Assembly (NCBI GenBank): GCA_046328115.1
Contig: JAXLXE010000001.1
Location: 2,232,001 to 2,296,000 of the forward strand
Direction: 5' to 3'
Length of the DNA stretch: 64,000 nucleotides
Source of the DNA: JAXLXE01 sp046328115
Lineage (GTDB): Bacteria > Chloroflexota > UBA6077 > JACCZL01
Position numbers and translations under genes: made by a program. Positions 1-9,064 of the stretch are shown here, piece after piece. Under the pieces are notes generated by a model. The model did not search any database, was not told the DNA's origin, and saw nothing but the letters and a program-made list of their open reading frames with translations. Positions within the stretch are counted from its first letter, which is position 1; each line of letters begins with the position of its first letter.

Positions 1-1202
1 GCCTGTCGCAGCGCGGCCTCCGCCTCCTCCGTCCGCCCTTCCGCGATCAGACGATCGGCCCGGCTGATGAGCGCGGCGTACAGCTTGGCAACCGCCTGGC
101 CGCCTCGATAGCTCGGCTCCTGCTCCAGGATTCTCTGCAGGCTCGCGATGACACGCGGTTCGTCCTTTCCCCACGCGCGCTCCATGTCCAGCCAGAGACG
201 CTCGAGCTCTACGGACCTGCCAAGCGCCTTGAGCTCTGGCGAATCCGGGCGTGCCGCGAGGCCGCGCGCAATATCTGCGCTTGCGGAGTCCAGCTCGCCG
301 GCCGCCAGGTGCTGCTCCGCGCGCCTGCCGAGCGCGCGGGACAGGGTATCTTCGTACCCGGCCGGTCGTGGCTGCGCGCTGCCAAGCGTGTCAAGAACCG
401 CGAGCGCTCGCGCCGCGTCGCCCGCGGCCAGATGGGCGTTGGCCTCGGCCAGCCGTTGCTCTGCAGTTGGCGTCTGAGGCGCGGCGGCCGGGGGGGCCGT
501 TTGGCGAGCAACGGCGGTCGGCGGCGCCGCGACCGGCTGCGAGGGCGAAGCAGCCACGGTCGTGGGAGTCGGCGCGCCCGCCGGGGCGGCAGTAGCGATC
601 GTCGGGGCGGGCGTGGCCCCGACCGCCGCGGGAGCCGCCGTAGCTGCCGCCCCCGTCTGCGGAGCGGAGACCGTGGCGGGACCGGCGACCCAGGCGGTCA
701 CACCAAGCGTAACTGCCAGGCCAACGCCGATCGCAATGAACGGGATCAGGCGCGGCACGGCTCGCCGACCGCCACGCGCCGATGCCGAAGCCGGTGGGCT
801 GACCGGTGGCGCGACGGTTGAAGCTGGACTCGGGGTTGGGCGGCGTGCCGTCACCAGAGTAGGCTGTTCGCTGATGCCCGGCGCCACCGGACCTACAAGC
901 GCGTCCAGCTCCTCGGCGCTCGCGGCGTCGATCTCCCTGAGCTGCTGCAAGGCCTGTCGTGCTGCCGGCACGTCGCCGATCTCCAGGGCGTGCCTCGCCG
1001 CCACCCGGTGGCGGTGCGCCATGCTCCGCCGCCGCACCTCCGCCACGATGGCCTCCGCCTCGGCACTGGCCCCCATCGCATCGAGCGCCGCCAACGCCGC
1101 CTGGTCGGCCTGGGCCAGGTCCCCCCGCTTCAACGCCGCGGCCGCCGTCTCCAGCAGCCGCGCACCGTCTCGCTCTCCCCCATCCTCCGAAGGCTCCGAC
1201 AT
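1..1202 (-). CDS. Single-span membrane protein with TPR-like helices (C-terminus off window)
   Basis: Only about 400 N-terminal residues are visible because the gene leaves the left edge. From ATG 1202 there is an Ala-rich helical region (residues ~10-105), a Pro/Ser/Thr linker, one membrane span at ~151-174 (LIPFIAIGVG...), a long Ala/Pro/Thr stretch to ~235, and then Ala/Leu/Glu-rich helix pairs that look like TPR repeats. A GAGGA ribosome site lies 7 nt before this ATG; an in-frame ATG at 1250 has none. I do not recognise a named family. A role as a membrane-tethered scaffold is inference. The plus-strand open frames across this region are low-complexity shadows of it. Confidence 0.7.
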   Translation of the reverse strand, partial: MSEPSEDGGERDGARLLETAAAALKRGDLAQADQAALAALDAMGASAEAEAIVAEVRRRSMAHRHRVAARHALEIGDVPAARQALQQLREIDAASAEELDALVGPVAPGISEQPTLVTARRPTPSPASTVAPPVSPPASASARGGRRAVPRLIPFIAIGVGLAVTLGVTAWVAGPATVSAPQTGAAATAAPAAVGATPAPTIATAAPAGAPTPTTVAASPSQPVAAPPTAVARQTAPPAAAPQTPTAEQRLAEANAHLAAGDAARALAVLDTLGSAQPRPAGYEDTLSRALGRRAEQHLAAGELDSASADIARGLAARPDSPELKALGRSVELERLWLDMERAWGKDEPRVIASLQRILEQEPSYRGGQAVAKLYAALISRADRLIAEGRTEEAEAALRQ

Positions 1203-1339
1203 CACCCCATCCTCGCGCGCCGACTCGTTCTGCAACTCAACAGATTGCATCTCGATTTCACTGTACGTCCGGCCACGCGCTGCCGCTGTCGGGCGGCACA
1301 CACTCCGAGCGCCGCCGTCATGACAAGTCGCACCGTGCG

Positions 1340-2050
1340 CTAGCCGCGCGGCTCAGCGTTGCGGCCCACGGCCCGGTCCAGCGCCCGTTCTGGCACGTCC
1401 TTGGCATCGTCCCAATCCGGCGTGTGGAAGCGATAGTCGTGCTTCTGGATGTACTCCTCCAACTCCGTCACGATCGCGCCGAGCGCGCTGACGGCGGTCT
1501 CCCGCAGGGGAGACTCCGCGTCCGCCGCCCGCTGGAGCGCGCGCTCCAGGTGCGGCAGGCAGAGGCCGCCGGAGCGCGTGTAGCGCTCGCGCACCGCCGG
1601 CCTGGCCAGCCTCTCGCAGAGCACGTCCAGGTGCCGCCCCTCAGCCTCCGATAGCACGTCGCAGGCCACACAACCGGCCCGGCCGGACTGCTCGCCGGGA
1701 GGTGATCCAAGCCGACCCCTGGTCAGCGACGCCAGCAGTGACGCCCGCCGCCGGGGCGCCGCCGCTTCGATTCGCCGCTTCGTGGTCACCAGCACGTCCC
1801 GGTAGATGATCGCCGTGGCCAATGGACCCAGCGGAAGCTCCAGAAATCGCCGCGCGTGGACGGGGCAGAAGCCGCCGTCGTTGCGGATCCGTTCGCGCAG
1901 GTCCAGGTCGTTCACCTGCTCGTACGCCACTGACGTGAAGAACGCGTCCACCGACTCGTGCGCCAGCCGGCACACCGGGCAGCCAGGCAGGTCAAACGCC
2001 TCGATCAGGTCGTGCTCGCCAGCGTGGCGGCGCGGCTTCTTGGGGGCCAT
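1340..2050 (-). CDS. DUF6062 family cysteine-rich protein
   Basis: This 236-residue protein has four regularly placed Cys/His motifs: CPVC (residues 24-27), FCPVH, GCVAC and LCLPH. The pattern matches the DUF6062 family as I know it and suggests two metal or redox sites built from duplicated halves. The start MAPKKP at 2050 is preceded by GGGCGAG. The frame stays open far upstream, but that extension would run antisense through the Nudix gene and is rejected. Function is unknown; metal binding is inferred from the Cys spacing. It is divergent from the Nudix gene, with 57 bp between the two starts. Confidence 0.8.
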   Translation of the reverse strand: MAPKKPRRHAGEHDLIEAFDLPGCPVCRLAHESVDAFFTSVAYEQVNDLDLRERIRNDGGFCPVHARRFLELPLGPLATAIIYRDVLVTTKRRIEAAAPRRRASLLASLTRGRLGSPPGEQSGRAGCVACDVLSEAEGRHLDVLCERLARPAVRERYTRSGGLCLPHLERALQRAADAESPLRETAVSALGAIVTELEEYIQKHDYRFHTPDWDDAKDVPERALDRAVGRNAEPRG

Positions 2051-2107
2051 CTCGCCCGGATCATACCGGAGCTTGCGGCCGCCGAAGCCCAAACCTACAC
2101 TCAGGCC

Positions 2108-2536
2108 ATGGTCACTGATCCCGTGGCAAGACGAGACCCACCGCGCATGGAAGCCGGCGGAGTGGTGATGTGGCAGGGCAAGATCCTGCTGCACCGCACC
2201 GGGCTGGGCAATCTCAACTTTCCCAAGGGCAAGATCAAGAAGCGCGAGACCGCCGAGCAGGCGGCCATCCGAGAGGTTTTGGAGGAGACCGGTCTGGTGG
2301 CGGAGGTGGTCGCGCCGCTGGGCACGCTGGACCTGAGCCACATCCCAAAGCCCCAGATCGTAGAGATGTTCCTGATGCGGGGCGTAGAGGAGACGGCCGA
2401 GTGGCCGAAGCACGTCGCCACGGACACCGAGCCCACCGCCCCGGACCGAATAGGTGACAGGCTCACGTTCAGGGAGTACCGCGAGTTCTGGCGCGCCGCC
2501 GAGCCACGGGTGCGCGAGCTGGCGTCGACTGACTGA
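2108..2536 (+). CDS. Nudix hydrolase
   Basis: A 142-residue protein with a complete Nudix box, G-x5-E-x7-REVLEETGL, beginning at GKIKKRE, which binds the divalent metals that cleave nucleoside diphosphate-X bonds. The segment before it (LLHRTGLGNLNFPKGKIKK) resembles diadenosine polyphosphate or ADP-ribose type Nudix proteins, but substrate cannot be assigned. The ATG at 2108 is the first that does not extend into the divergent DUF6062 gene; ATG 2147 is an alternative start. The ribosome site is weak, so the gene may be read from a short leader. Confidence 0.85.
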   Translation: MVTDPVARRDPPRMEAGGVVMWQGKILLHRTGLGNLNFPKGKIKKRETAEQAAIREVLEETGLVAEVVAPLGTLDLSHIPKPQIVEMFLMRGVEETAEWPKHVATDTEPTAPDRIGDRLTFREYREFWRAAEPRVRELASTD

Positions 2537-2599
2537 GGACAAGGCGAGAATGCGACTGAGGGGGCGCGGGCCGCTGCTATACTCGGTTCCCAGCAGCCC

Positions 2600-3820
2600 A
2601 TGAGCGAGCCCGTAGCGCCAACCCGCGACACCCACGGCTTCCGGCTCATCCAGGTGGAGGGTCCGCCCTACGCCCGGGGGCTTCAGCACGGCCGCCAGCT
2701 AGCGCCAGAGATCAAGCTGCTGCGCCAGCGGCTGTTCACGGACATCATCTACCGCCAGGGTAGGCTCATGGGCACCGGATTCTCCGCGGTGCTGGGCGGC
2801 CTGCTGGCGCGCATGCACCCCCACATCCCGCGCGAGCTACGCGAGGAGATGCGCGGTGTGGCGGACGGCGCCGGTGTGCGCTACCGCGACATCCTCCTCT
2901 TCAACTGCTTCGATGACCTGATCCACGGCCTGATGCAGATCGGGCCGGCGCTGGCGCCCATCCTGAACCACCGCTTCGTGGCGCCGGTGCTCGGAAGACT
3001 CGGCTGCTCCAGCTTCGTAGTGCCGGCGGAGCGCAGCCACACCGCCGGACCCATCCACGGCCGCAATCTAGACTACTTCCTCAGCGACCAGTTCCTGGAC
3101 CCCAACGCCATCGTCCCCCGCACCCTGCGCGATCACCTCGTGATGCTGGTGGTCCGGCCGGAGCGGGGACAGCCCTTCGTCTCCGTCACCTGGCCCGGTT
3201 TCGTGGGCGTGGTGACCGGCATGAGCGCGGCCCACCTCTCCCTCGCCTGCCACACCTCCACGTTGGCCGAGGAGCGGATCAACGGCATCGCCCTGCCGCT
3301 GCTCTACCGTGTGGCCATGCAGTACGCGCACACCATCGACGAGGCGGAGTGGATCCTGCGGGGAGGTCGGCGCACCATCGGCAACAACGTCACCATGGCC
3401 TGCGGCGCCAGCGGCGAGGCACGCCGCTTCGAGTTGACCATGGACGACTTCGCCACCACTCGCTCGCGGCAGGACGTGCTGACGTGCACCAACCACTTCC
3501 GCGAGGACCGGCTCAGGACGCTCCAGGGCGACTACGCGGTGCCGAGCTCGCGCCACCGCCTCGAGCGGCTAGACGAGCTTTTCGCCGATGGCCGCTACCA
3601 CGCCAACCACGCCCACGCCGCGCTCACCGACGTCTGCCCCAGAGACGCCGAGCAGTGGCAGTGGGACTGCCTGCGCAACCCCGGCACGATCTACAGCACC
3701 GTCTTCGAGCCTGCCGACCTGGTAGCCTGGGTCCGCCCGCACGACGTGGACGAGCGCCAGTTCACCCGCGTGGAGCTAGCCTCGCTGCTTCGTCCAAACG
3801 CGAGCGCCACGGCGGCCTGA
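2600..3820 (+). CDS. C45-family autoproteolytic acyltransferase/hydrolase
   Basis: A 406-residue member of the Ntn-hydrolase superfamily related to acyl-CoA:6-aminopenicillanate acyltransferase (peptidase family C45). The expected nucleophile is Cys136 in the motif GCSSFVV, followed by GRNLDYF, which matches the substrate-pocket block of the family. In this family the precursor cleaves itself just before that Cys, so residues 1-135 would form the small subunit. A TATACT -10-like hexamer lies about 20 bp before the ATG. No partner gene hints at the amide substrate. The family call is firm; autocleavage is inferred from the family. Confidence 0.82.
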   Translation: MSEPVAPTRDTHGFRLIQVEGPPYARGLQHGRQLAPEIKLLRQRLFTDIIYRQGRLMGTGFSAVLGGLLARMHPHIPRELREEMRGVADGAGVRYRDILLFNCFDDLIHGLMQIGPALAPILNHRFVAPVLGRLGCSSFVVPAERSHTAGPIHGRNLDYFLSDQFLDPNAIVPRTLRDHLVMLVVRPERGQPFVSVTWPGFVGVVTGMSAAHLSLACHTSTLAEERINGIALPLLYRVAMQYAHTIDEAEWILRGGRRTIGNNVTMACGASGEARRFELTMDDFATTRSRQDVLTCTNHFREDRLRTLQGDYAVPSSRHRLERLDELFADGRYHANHAHAALTDVCPRDAEQWQWDCLRNPGTIYSTVFEPADLVAWVRPHDVDERQFTRVELASLLRPNASATAA

Positions 3821-3953
3821 CTCCACTCCCACCCCTTCGAGTCAGTACCCACCACGGCCCGACACCTCGGAGCCCTCTGTCACGTTAATCGGCGCAGCGA
3901 AGCGGCGCGCCTCGCTCCGTTCCGACCTCGACGGCGTCCAGGAGGGCCTCACC

Positions 3954-6213
3954 GTGGTCACTCGAACACTCGTCGCGCTCACCGTCGCGCTATTGCTCTC
4001 GTTCGCGGGCCTTGTCGGCATCGCTGACGCCGCCACGTTCGCGGTGAACACCACCACGGACGCGGTAGACGACACCCCCGGCGACGGCAACTGCCGCACA
4101 GCATCTAACCAGTGCTCGCTCCGCGCCGCCGTGATGGAGGCCAACGCTCTCGGCGGCAGCCACACCATCACGCTTGGCACGAACACCTATCCGATCACGA
4201 TCGCCGGCACCGGCGAGGACGCGGCAGCCACGGGTGACCTGGACGTGACCGCGAACATCACCGTGCAGGGCGTTTCCAGCGCCACGACGGTGATCGACGG
4301 CGGCGCGGTGGACGGCGTGTTTGACGTGAAGACGGGCGGAACGCTCTCGCTTATCGACCTGCAGGTCGTGAACGCGGTGGGTTTTGGCGGCCCACCACTT
4401 GCGGTTACGCGCAACGCAGGTGAATTGATCACCACGCGCGCACGCATCGATGCGACTGGCGAGGCCATTATCGAGAACTCTGGCGTTTGGACTGCGACTC
4501 ATACGGTCTTGCACGCGTCGGGTTTCAGCCCGTCCGGCCCAGGGAAGATCATCAACAACGGCACCGTGTCACTACTCGACAGTTCACTGGACCCAACTAA
4601 TCTCTACGCACCGGTCGTGCTAATTGCTAATCAACCATCGGGCGTGATGACAATCCTCCGAAGCAGTACTCTGCAAACGGTTAATACACTGCTACTCAAC
4701 AACTACGGCCACGTCTTGATCGAGCAGTCCACGTTGGATGTGCGCGAGAATCCGAGTGGTTTCATCTGGCAGGCCCAGGGCAGCATGCAAATCCGGCGCA
4801 GTACGCTTCTCCACGGCGACGCGACACGCGGAATCGCGATCTCAGGGGGGGCAGGCATCGATCGAAGAGAGCACATTGAGGGAGGTCAACCTGACACCCT
4901 CGGGGGGCTCGATCAGCATTCGTGGCTCGATACTCGCGAAGCCGAACGGCGCTACGCCACCGCATTCAATGTGCTGGGGCCCGGTGACCTCGCTGGGGCA
5001 CAACATCGACGAATGGGCTACCTGTGGTTTCTCCGCGCCCGGCGACCTCAACGGCGTCTCCGCGGATCTCCAGCCGTTGGCCGACAACGGCGGTCCAACC
5101 AGGACCATGGCGCTGGGCCCGATCAGCGCCGCTATCGATCGCGGCGATCCCGCCACCTGCGGCACTGCTGACCAGCGCGGGACATCCCGTCCTGTCGACG
5201 GCAACTCCGACGGTACGGCCGTCTGCAACATCGGCGCCTTCGAGGCCCCGGTGGGATCCTTTGACGCGGTTGCTCCGCTCATCCAGTCTATCAAGATCAA
5301 CGGCGGCGCGGTGACCACCACGTCCGCCAGTGTCAATGTGCTTGTCACCGCGATCGACACCGCTTCCGGCGTCCAGGACGTAAGCTTCTCCAACGACGGT
5401 GCCGCCTGGAGCAACTGGCTCCCCGCGGCCCAAACTAATCAGTTCACGCTCGCTGCTGGCGACGGGCTTAAGACCATTAACGCCAGGGTCCGCGATCGGG
5501 CAGGCAACGTCTCCGCCATGGGCACGGCGGCGATCCACCTCGACACGGCTGCCGGCTCGGAGTTCGGGCTTACCATCAACGACGGCGCTATCTGGAGCAA
5601 CTCCACGGGCGTCAACCTGACTATTTCCGCCCAGGCGGGCACAACCGAGATGCAGATCAGCAACGATGGCGGCTTCGCGGGTGCGCAGTGGCAGCCGTAC
5701 AACGCACGCAAGACCTGGACGCTCATCCACTACGGCACGTATGTGATCCAGCCCACCGTCTACGTCCGCTTCAAGAACGCCTCCGGCACCGTCATCACCG
5801 CCACCTTCAGCGACCGCATCATCCTGGACGCGACCGCCCCCACCGGATCCGTCACCGGCCCGCCGCTTGGGACCGCTTCGAACGGCAGCGGCTCCGTCTC
5901 GGCGCAGGGTCTCGTCACGCTCACGCTGACCGCCTCAGACGATGCCGGCGGCAGCGGCCTCGCCGGTGTGCGCATCGGCTCTGGGCCGGACATCTCAGAC
6001 GGCGCCTGGCAGCCGTTCCAGTCGTCCGTACCGTGGAATCTGAACGAGCACCGCAACGCCTACGTCCAGTTCAAGGATCGCGCCGGCAACCTCTCCCCCA
6101 TCTACGGCTGGCCCCATCCCCCCGCCAACGGCCTGCCCGCCGCGCCCAATCCAGGCCACCGGAGCGCCGCGCCAACGGGCGGCCTTCCGCCAGGCAACCG
6201 CCCAGGGCGCTGA
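3954..6213 (+). CDS. Secreted CSLREA-domain surface protein, interrupted by a frameshift in a G7 tract
   Basis: Begins at GTG 3954 after a good AGGAGG site. It has a signal peptide (MVTRTLVALTVALLLSF...), a CSLREA-type block (CRTAxNQCSLRAAVMEANAL), a right-handed beta-helix-like middle, a choice-of-anchor type segment (LADNGGPTRT) and C-terminal Ig/OmpL47-like repeats with DRAGN motifs. The reading frame breaks at seven G residues, 4845-4851: the first frame reads to a stop at 5171, while the rest of the protein continues in another frame to 6213. Removing one G gives a single continuous protein of about 750 residues. This may be a sequencing error, a phase-variable tract or a real mutation. 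It is related to the protein at 26851-29031. Confidence 0.75.
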
Positions 6214-6275
6214 TCACCGCCCCCGCGACGCTCCGCCTCCGCCCGCTACGGAGCGGCAGGAGTGCAGAATTCAGC

Positions 6276-7022
6276 GTGGGCCAGGCCATCCTTCACATCC
6301 ACACGACCTACAGCGACGGCGCCGCCACCGTCCGCGAGATCCTCGACCGCGTCGAGCGCGACGGCCGGATCGACGTCGTGGGCTTCACGGACCACGACGA
6401 CGTGCGCGCCTATCACGAAGCCGTCCGTTGGAAGATCGATCACCCGCGCAGCCGCGTTCACCCCCTCTGGGGCGTGGAGCTCACCTGCTTCCCCTTCAAG
6501 CACCTCCTGCTGTACCGCTTCGCCCGACCCTTCCCAGAGCACCCGCCCCGCAGGTTCCAACCTGTCACCAGAGTCATTCGCGAGGCCCACGCCAGCGGCG
6601 CCACGGTAGTCGTCCCCCACCCGGCCACGTTCTGGGTAGGCTTGGGCATCCGCCGCGTCCAGCGATTGCTCGCCAATACCGGACTGGACGGCATCGAGGT
6701 GCTGAACCCGTACGCCCGCCCATCCCGAACCGTCTCGCGACTGGTCGAGCTAACCCAGCCCCCGGCTGGCGCCCGCGGCTACGCCCCGGCGGCACTCGGC
6801 GGCAGCGACGCCCATCATCTGCAAGACCTCTACAACGTCATCATTGACTTCCCTGGCCACACCGTCGCCGACCTGGGCACCGCCATCGCCCAACGCGGCA
6901 CCACCCCCCGCTGGGGCCCAATCCCGGCCCGTCTCCCCCTCCACCACCAGCTACGCCAGCACCACCGCGCGCTCGTCACGCTCCCTCTTGAACAACTAGT
7001 GAGGTCGCTGCGACACCTCTAG
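6276..7022 (+). CDS. PHP-domain metal-dependent phosphoesterase
   Basis: The protein starts with the classic PHP metal motif LHIHTTYSDG, followed by GFTDHDD, PHPATFW and GGSDAHH, which supply the His/Asp ligands of a trinuclear metal site. At about 248 residues it is a stand-alone PHP hydrolase of the kind that acts on small phosphate esters or nucleotides, not a polymerase domain. The GTG at 6276 places the first motif near the N-terminus; AGGAG lies 13 nt upstream, rather far. It follows the CSLREA gene by 62 bp and may share its transcript. Confidence 0.8.
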   Translation: MGQAILHIHTTYSDGAATVREILDRVERDGRIDVVGFTDHDDVRAYHEAVRWKIDHPRSRVHPLWGVELTCFPFKHLLLYRFARPFPEHPPRRFQPVTRVIREAHASGATVVVPHPATFWVGLGIRRVQRLLANTGLDGIEVLNPYARPSRTVSRLVELTQPPAGARGYAPAALGGSDAHHLQDLYNVIIDFPGHTVADLGTAIAQRGTTPRWGPIPARLPLHHQLRQHHRALVTLPLEQLVRSLRHL

Positions 7023-7043
7023 CGCCAGTTCAACGATCTGGCG
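7023..7043. terminator. Possible short terminator hairpin after the PHP gene
   Basis: CGCCAG and CTGGCG form a 6-bp stem around a 9-nt loop directly after the PHP stop codon. There is no U-run, so termination is only a possibility. The rest of the gap up to 7198 shows nothing else recognisable. Confidence 0.3.
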
Positions 7044-7198
7044 AGCGCGATTCGATACTTCGATAGACGGAGACCCCGCGCAGCTACGCTTCCGACCGGA
7101 ATAGCCATTGGACCACGGATGGTTGATTGCTACACGCCTGAGCTGACGCTGAGGCCACGTACTCGAGCGCGACCAGCGGCGCCGTCTCTCGTTAGCTT

Positions 7199-9064
7199 AT
7201 GTCGATGGTGGGCAGCATGCGCGGTCCGGTCACGCAGGCGATGTGCTTCCTCATGACTGCCGTCGTGACGCTTGCCTCTCCGCTCACCACAACACCCGCG
7301 TCGGCAGATTCCGATCTGATGTCGCCGCTCGGCGAATGGCGTCAGTTTGGACCGGCCGGTCCGCGCGCACCGACCGCAATCGGGGTGTCCTCGTCTTGGC
7401 CAGAGGATTCATTCGTCTACGCCAGCTACGGTCCGAGCAACGACACCGTTTCAATCCCTGGATTGACGCTTCCCGCCGCGGTCCGGACCTACGACGGCGG
7501 GCGTACGTGGGAAACTCTCGACACCCCGGCCCCGCCCGGAGACATCGCCGTCTTACTGACTCGGCAGCAGGGCCGAGTGCTCATCGCGTTCCCCAGTCCC
7601 GACTGGACACGAGGAGCAAGTCACGAAGCAAGCGTGTTCCGGTCAGAAGACGATGGCGCGACCTGGGCGCGGGACGCGACCGGCCTGTCGGCCAAGACGG
7701 CTCGTCTCATTGTGTCCCCGGACGTGTTCGAGGATTCGCGGCTCATCCTGGCAATCGAACGAGGCATATTCGAATCACACGACGCAGGCGCGACCTGGGC
7801 ACCGGCTCGCATCGACACCGAACAGACGGTCACCGATGTCCAGTTCTCACCTGATTTCGCAAAGGATCGCACCATGTTCGCGGTGGTGAACAGCGAGCCG
7901 CTCGTGTACCCGTTCTACTCACCGAATTTCACAGCAAGCAGAAGGGCACATGAAGAGAGCGTCGGCTTATTGAAGTCAACCGACGCCGGGCGCACGTGGT
8001 CGCAACTCACCAAGGGACTCGCCGCGGACGGCGTTCCATTCCGGCAGATCGCAGAACTGGCCGTATCTCCGACCTTCGCCGCCGACGCAACGCTTTACGC
8101 GACGGCCTGGGGGCCGTGGGACCCTCGACCGGGCAGCGCCGCGCTCCCCAGAATCATCGTGCTCCGCTCCACTGATGCGGGTGAATCATGGCAGCCGGTT
8201 TTTGGACCTCACGCCACAAGGCGGGGTACCGCTTACGGCTGGACTGGATTCTTTCGCACGACGATCCGGCTGTCCAGAGAGTACGCGACAGACCAGACCC
8301 TCCTCATCACGATCAACGGGAGTGGGGGAAGCCCGGCTTCGGGCAGCTGCACGCTATTGGGGAGCACGGACGCCGGCACCACATGGACGCCCAGCACCAT
8401 CGTGTCATCGTACGGAGGATGTTGGGGATTGGAGCTCGGGGGCGAATATCCAGTCGCGGGCACCGTCAGGGCTACTTCGTCTGGCTCCCGGGGCTGGCAA
8501 CCGGTGAGTGCACGGGGGACATCCCAGAATATCTTCGCCGCGCGCCTGGGGCGAGCAACGGCCGCACACGACGCTCCTCGGGCGGCCGCGCGAGACGGCA
8601 CCCTGTTCATCGGAGCGCGGGGCGGTGTCTGGGCGGTCGGGCCTTCTACATTCAGCCTGGGGGAGACAGCACGTCAGGCCGGTTGCATGCTATCGGATGG
8701 GATCACCACTACCCGCGCGCGAGCAGCAAGTACGTGGACCGCGCACTGGCAAGGCTGTCCCCTCGAGAACGAGACTGACGCGCGCGTCGCGTTCCGGCGG
8801 CTCGGGCCCGTGCTCGGCCTGTGGATTGAAGATGGGGTGGACGGCTGGGAAGAAGTAGTGCAAGAGGCGGATGGATCCACCCGGGTGAGTCGGATCGCGG
8901 GCAAACCCGGGTGGGCTGACGCGCCAGATACCACAATGGAAGGAACTGTTCAGCGCCTCCATGGCGGCGCGGTCATAACCCTGCTCCCAACGCAGGGCGC
9001 CCGCGAGGTGATCTCCATCGCCTATCCGGAGATTCACTGGTGGCGCGAGCCGGCTGCGCCTTGA
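7199..9064 (+). CDS. Secreted BNR/sialidase-type beta-propeller protein (paralogue 1)
   Basis: A 621-residue exported protein. It has a signal peptide ending near TPASADS and repeated Asp-box motifs of the form S-x-D-x-G-x-T-W (TYDGGRTWE, SEDDGATWA, SHDAGATWA, STDAGRTWS, STDAGESWQ, STDAGTTWT). These are the turns of a sialidase/BNR-type beta-propeller; none of the catalytic Arg triad of true sialidases is evident, so enzyme activity should not be assumed. No good ribosome site precedes ATG 7199; ATG 7208 and 7217 are alternatives. The next gene overlaps it by 25 bp. Base composition is visibly lower in GC than the neighbours. Related proteins lie at 9040 and 50799. Confidence 0.78.
   Translation: MSMVGSMRGPVTQAMCFLMTAVVTLASPLTTTPASADSDLMSPLGEWRQFGPAGPRAPTAIGVSSSWPEDSFVYASYGPSNDTVSIPGLTLPAAVRTYDGGRTWETLDTPAPPGDIAVLLTRQQGRVLIAFPSPDWTRGASHEASVFRSEDDGATWARDATGLSAKTARLIVSPDVFEDSRLILAIERGIFESHDAGATWAPARIDTEQTVTDVQFSPDFAKDRTMFAVVNSEPLVYPFYSPNFTASRRAHEESVGLLKSTDAGRTWSQLTKGLAADGVPFRQIAELAVSPTFAADATLYATAWGPWDPRPGSAALPRIIVLRSTDAGESWQPVFGPHATRRGTAYGWTGFFRTTIRLSREYATDQTLLITINGSGGSPASGSCTLLGSTDAGTTWTPSTIVSSYGGCWGLELGGEYPVAGTVRATSSGSRGWQPVSARGTSQNIFAARLGRATAAHDAPRAAARDGTLFIGARGGVWAVGPSTFSLGETARQAGCMLSDGITTTRARAASTWTAHWQGCPLENETDARVAFRRLGPVLGLWIEDGVDGWEEVVQEADGSTRVSRIAGKPGWADAPDTTMEGTVQRLHGGAVITLLPTQGAREVISIAYPEIHWWREPAAP

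Noticed and set aside
562..1323. Plus-strand Ala/Gly-rich protein at the left edge
   Set aside because: It is antisense to the membrane TPR-like gene, whose membrane span and helical repeats are convincing, and it looks like a GC-rich shadow.
1340..2689. A single 449-residue minus-strand protein
   Set aside because: Its first 213 residues run antisense to the Nudix gene and have no family character; the conserved DUF6062 protein starts at 2050.
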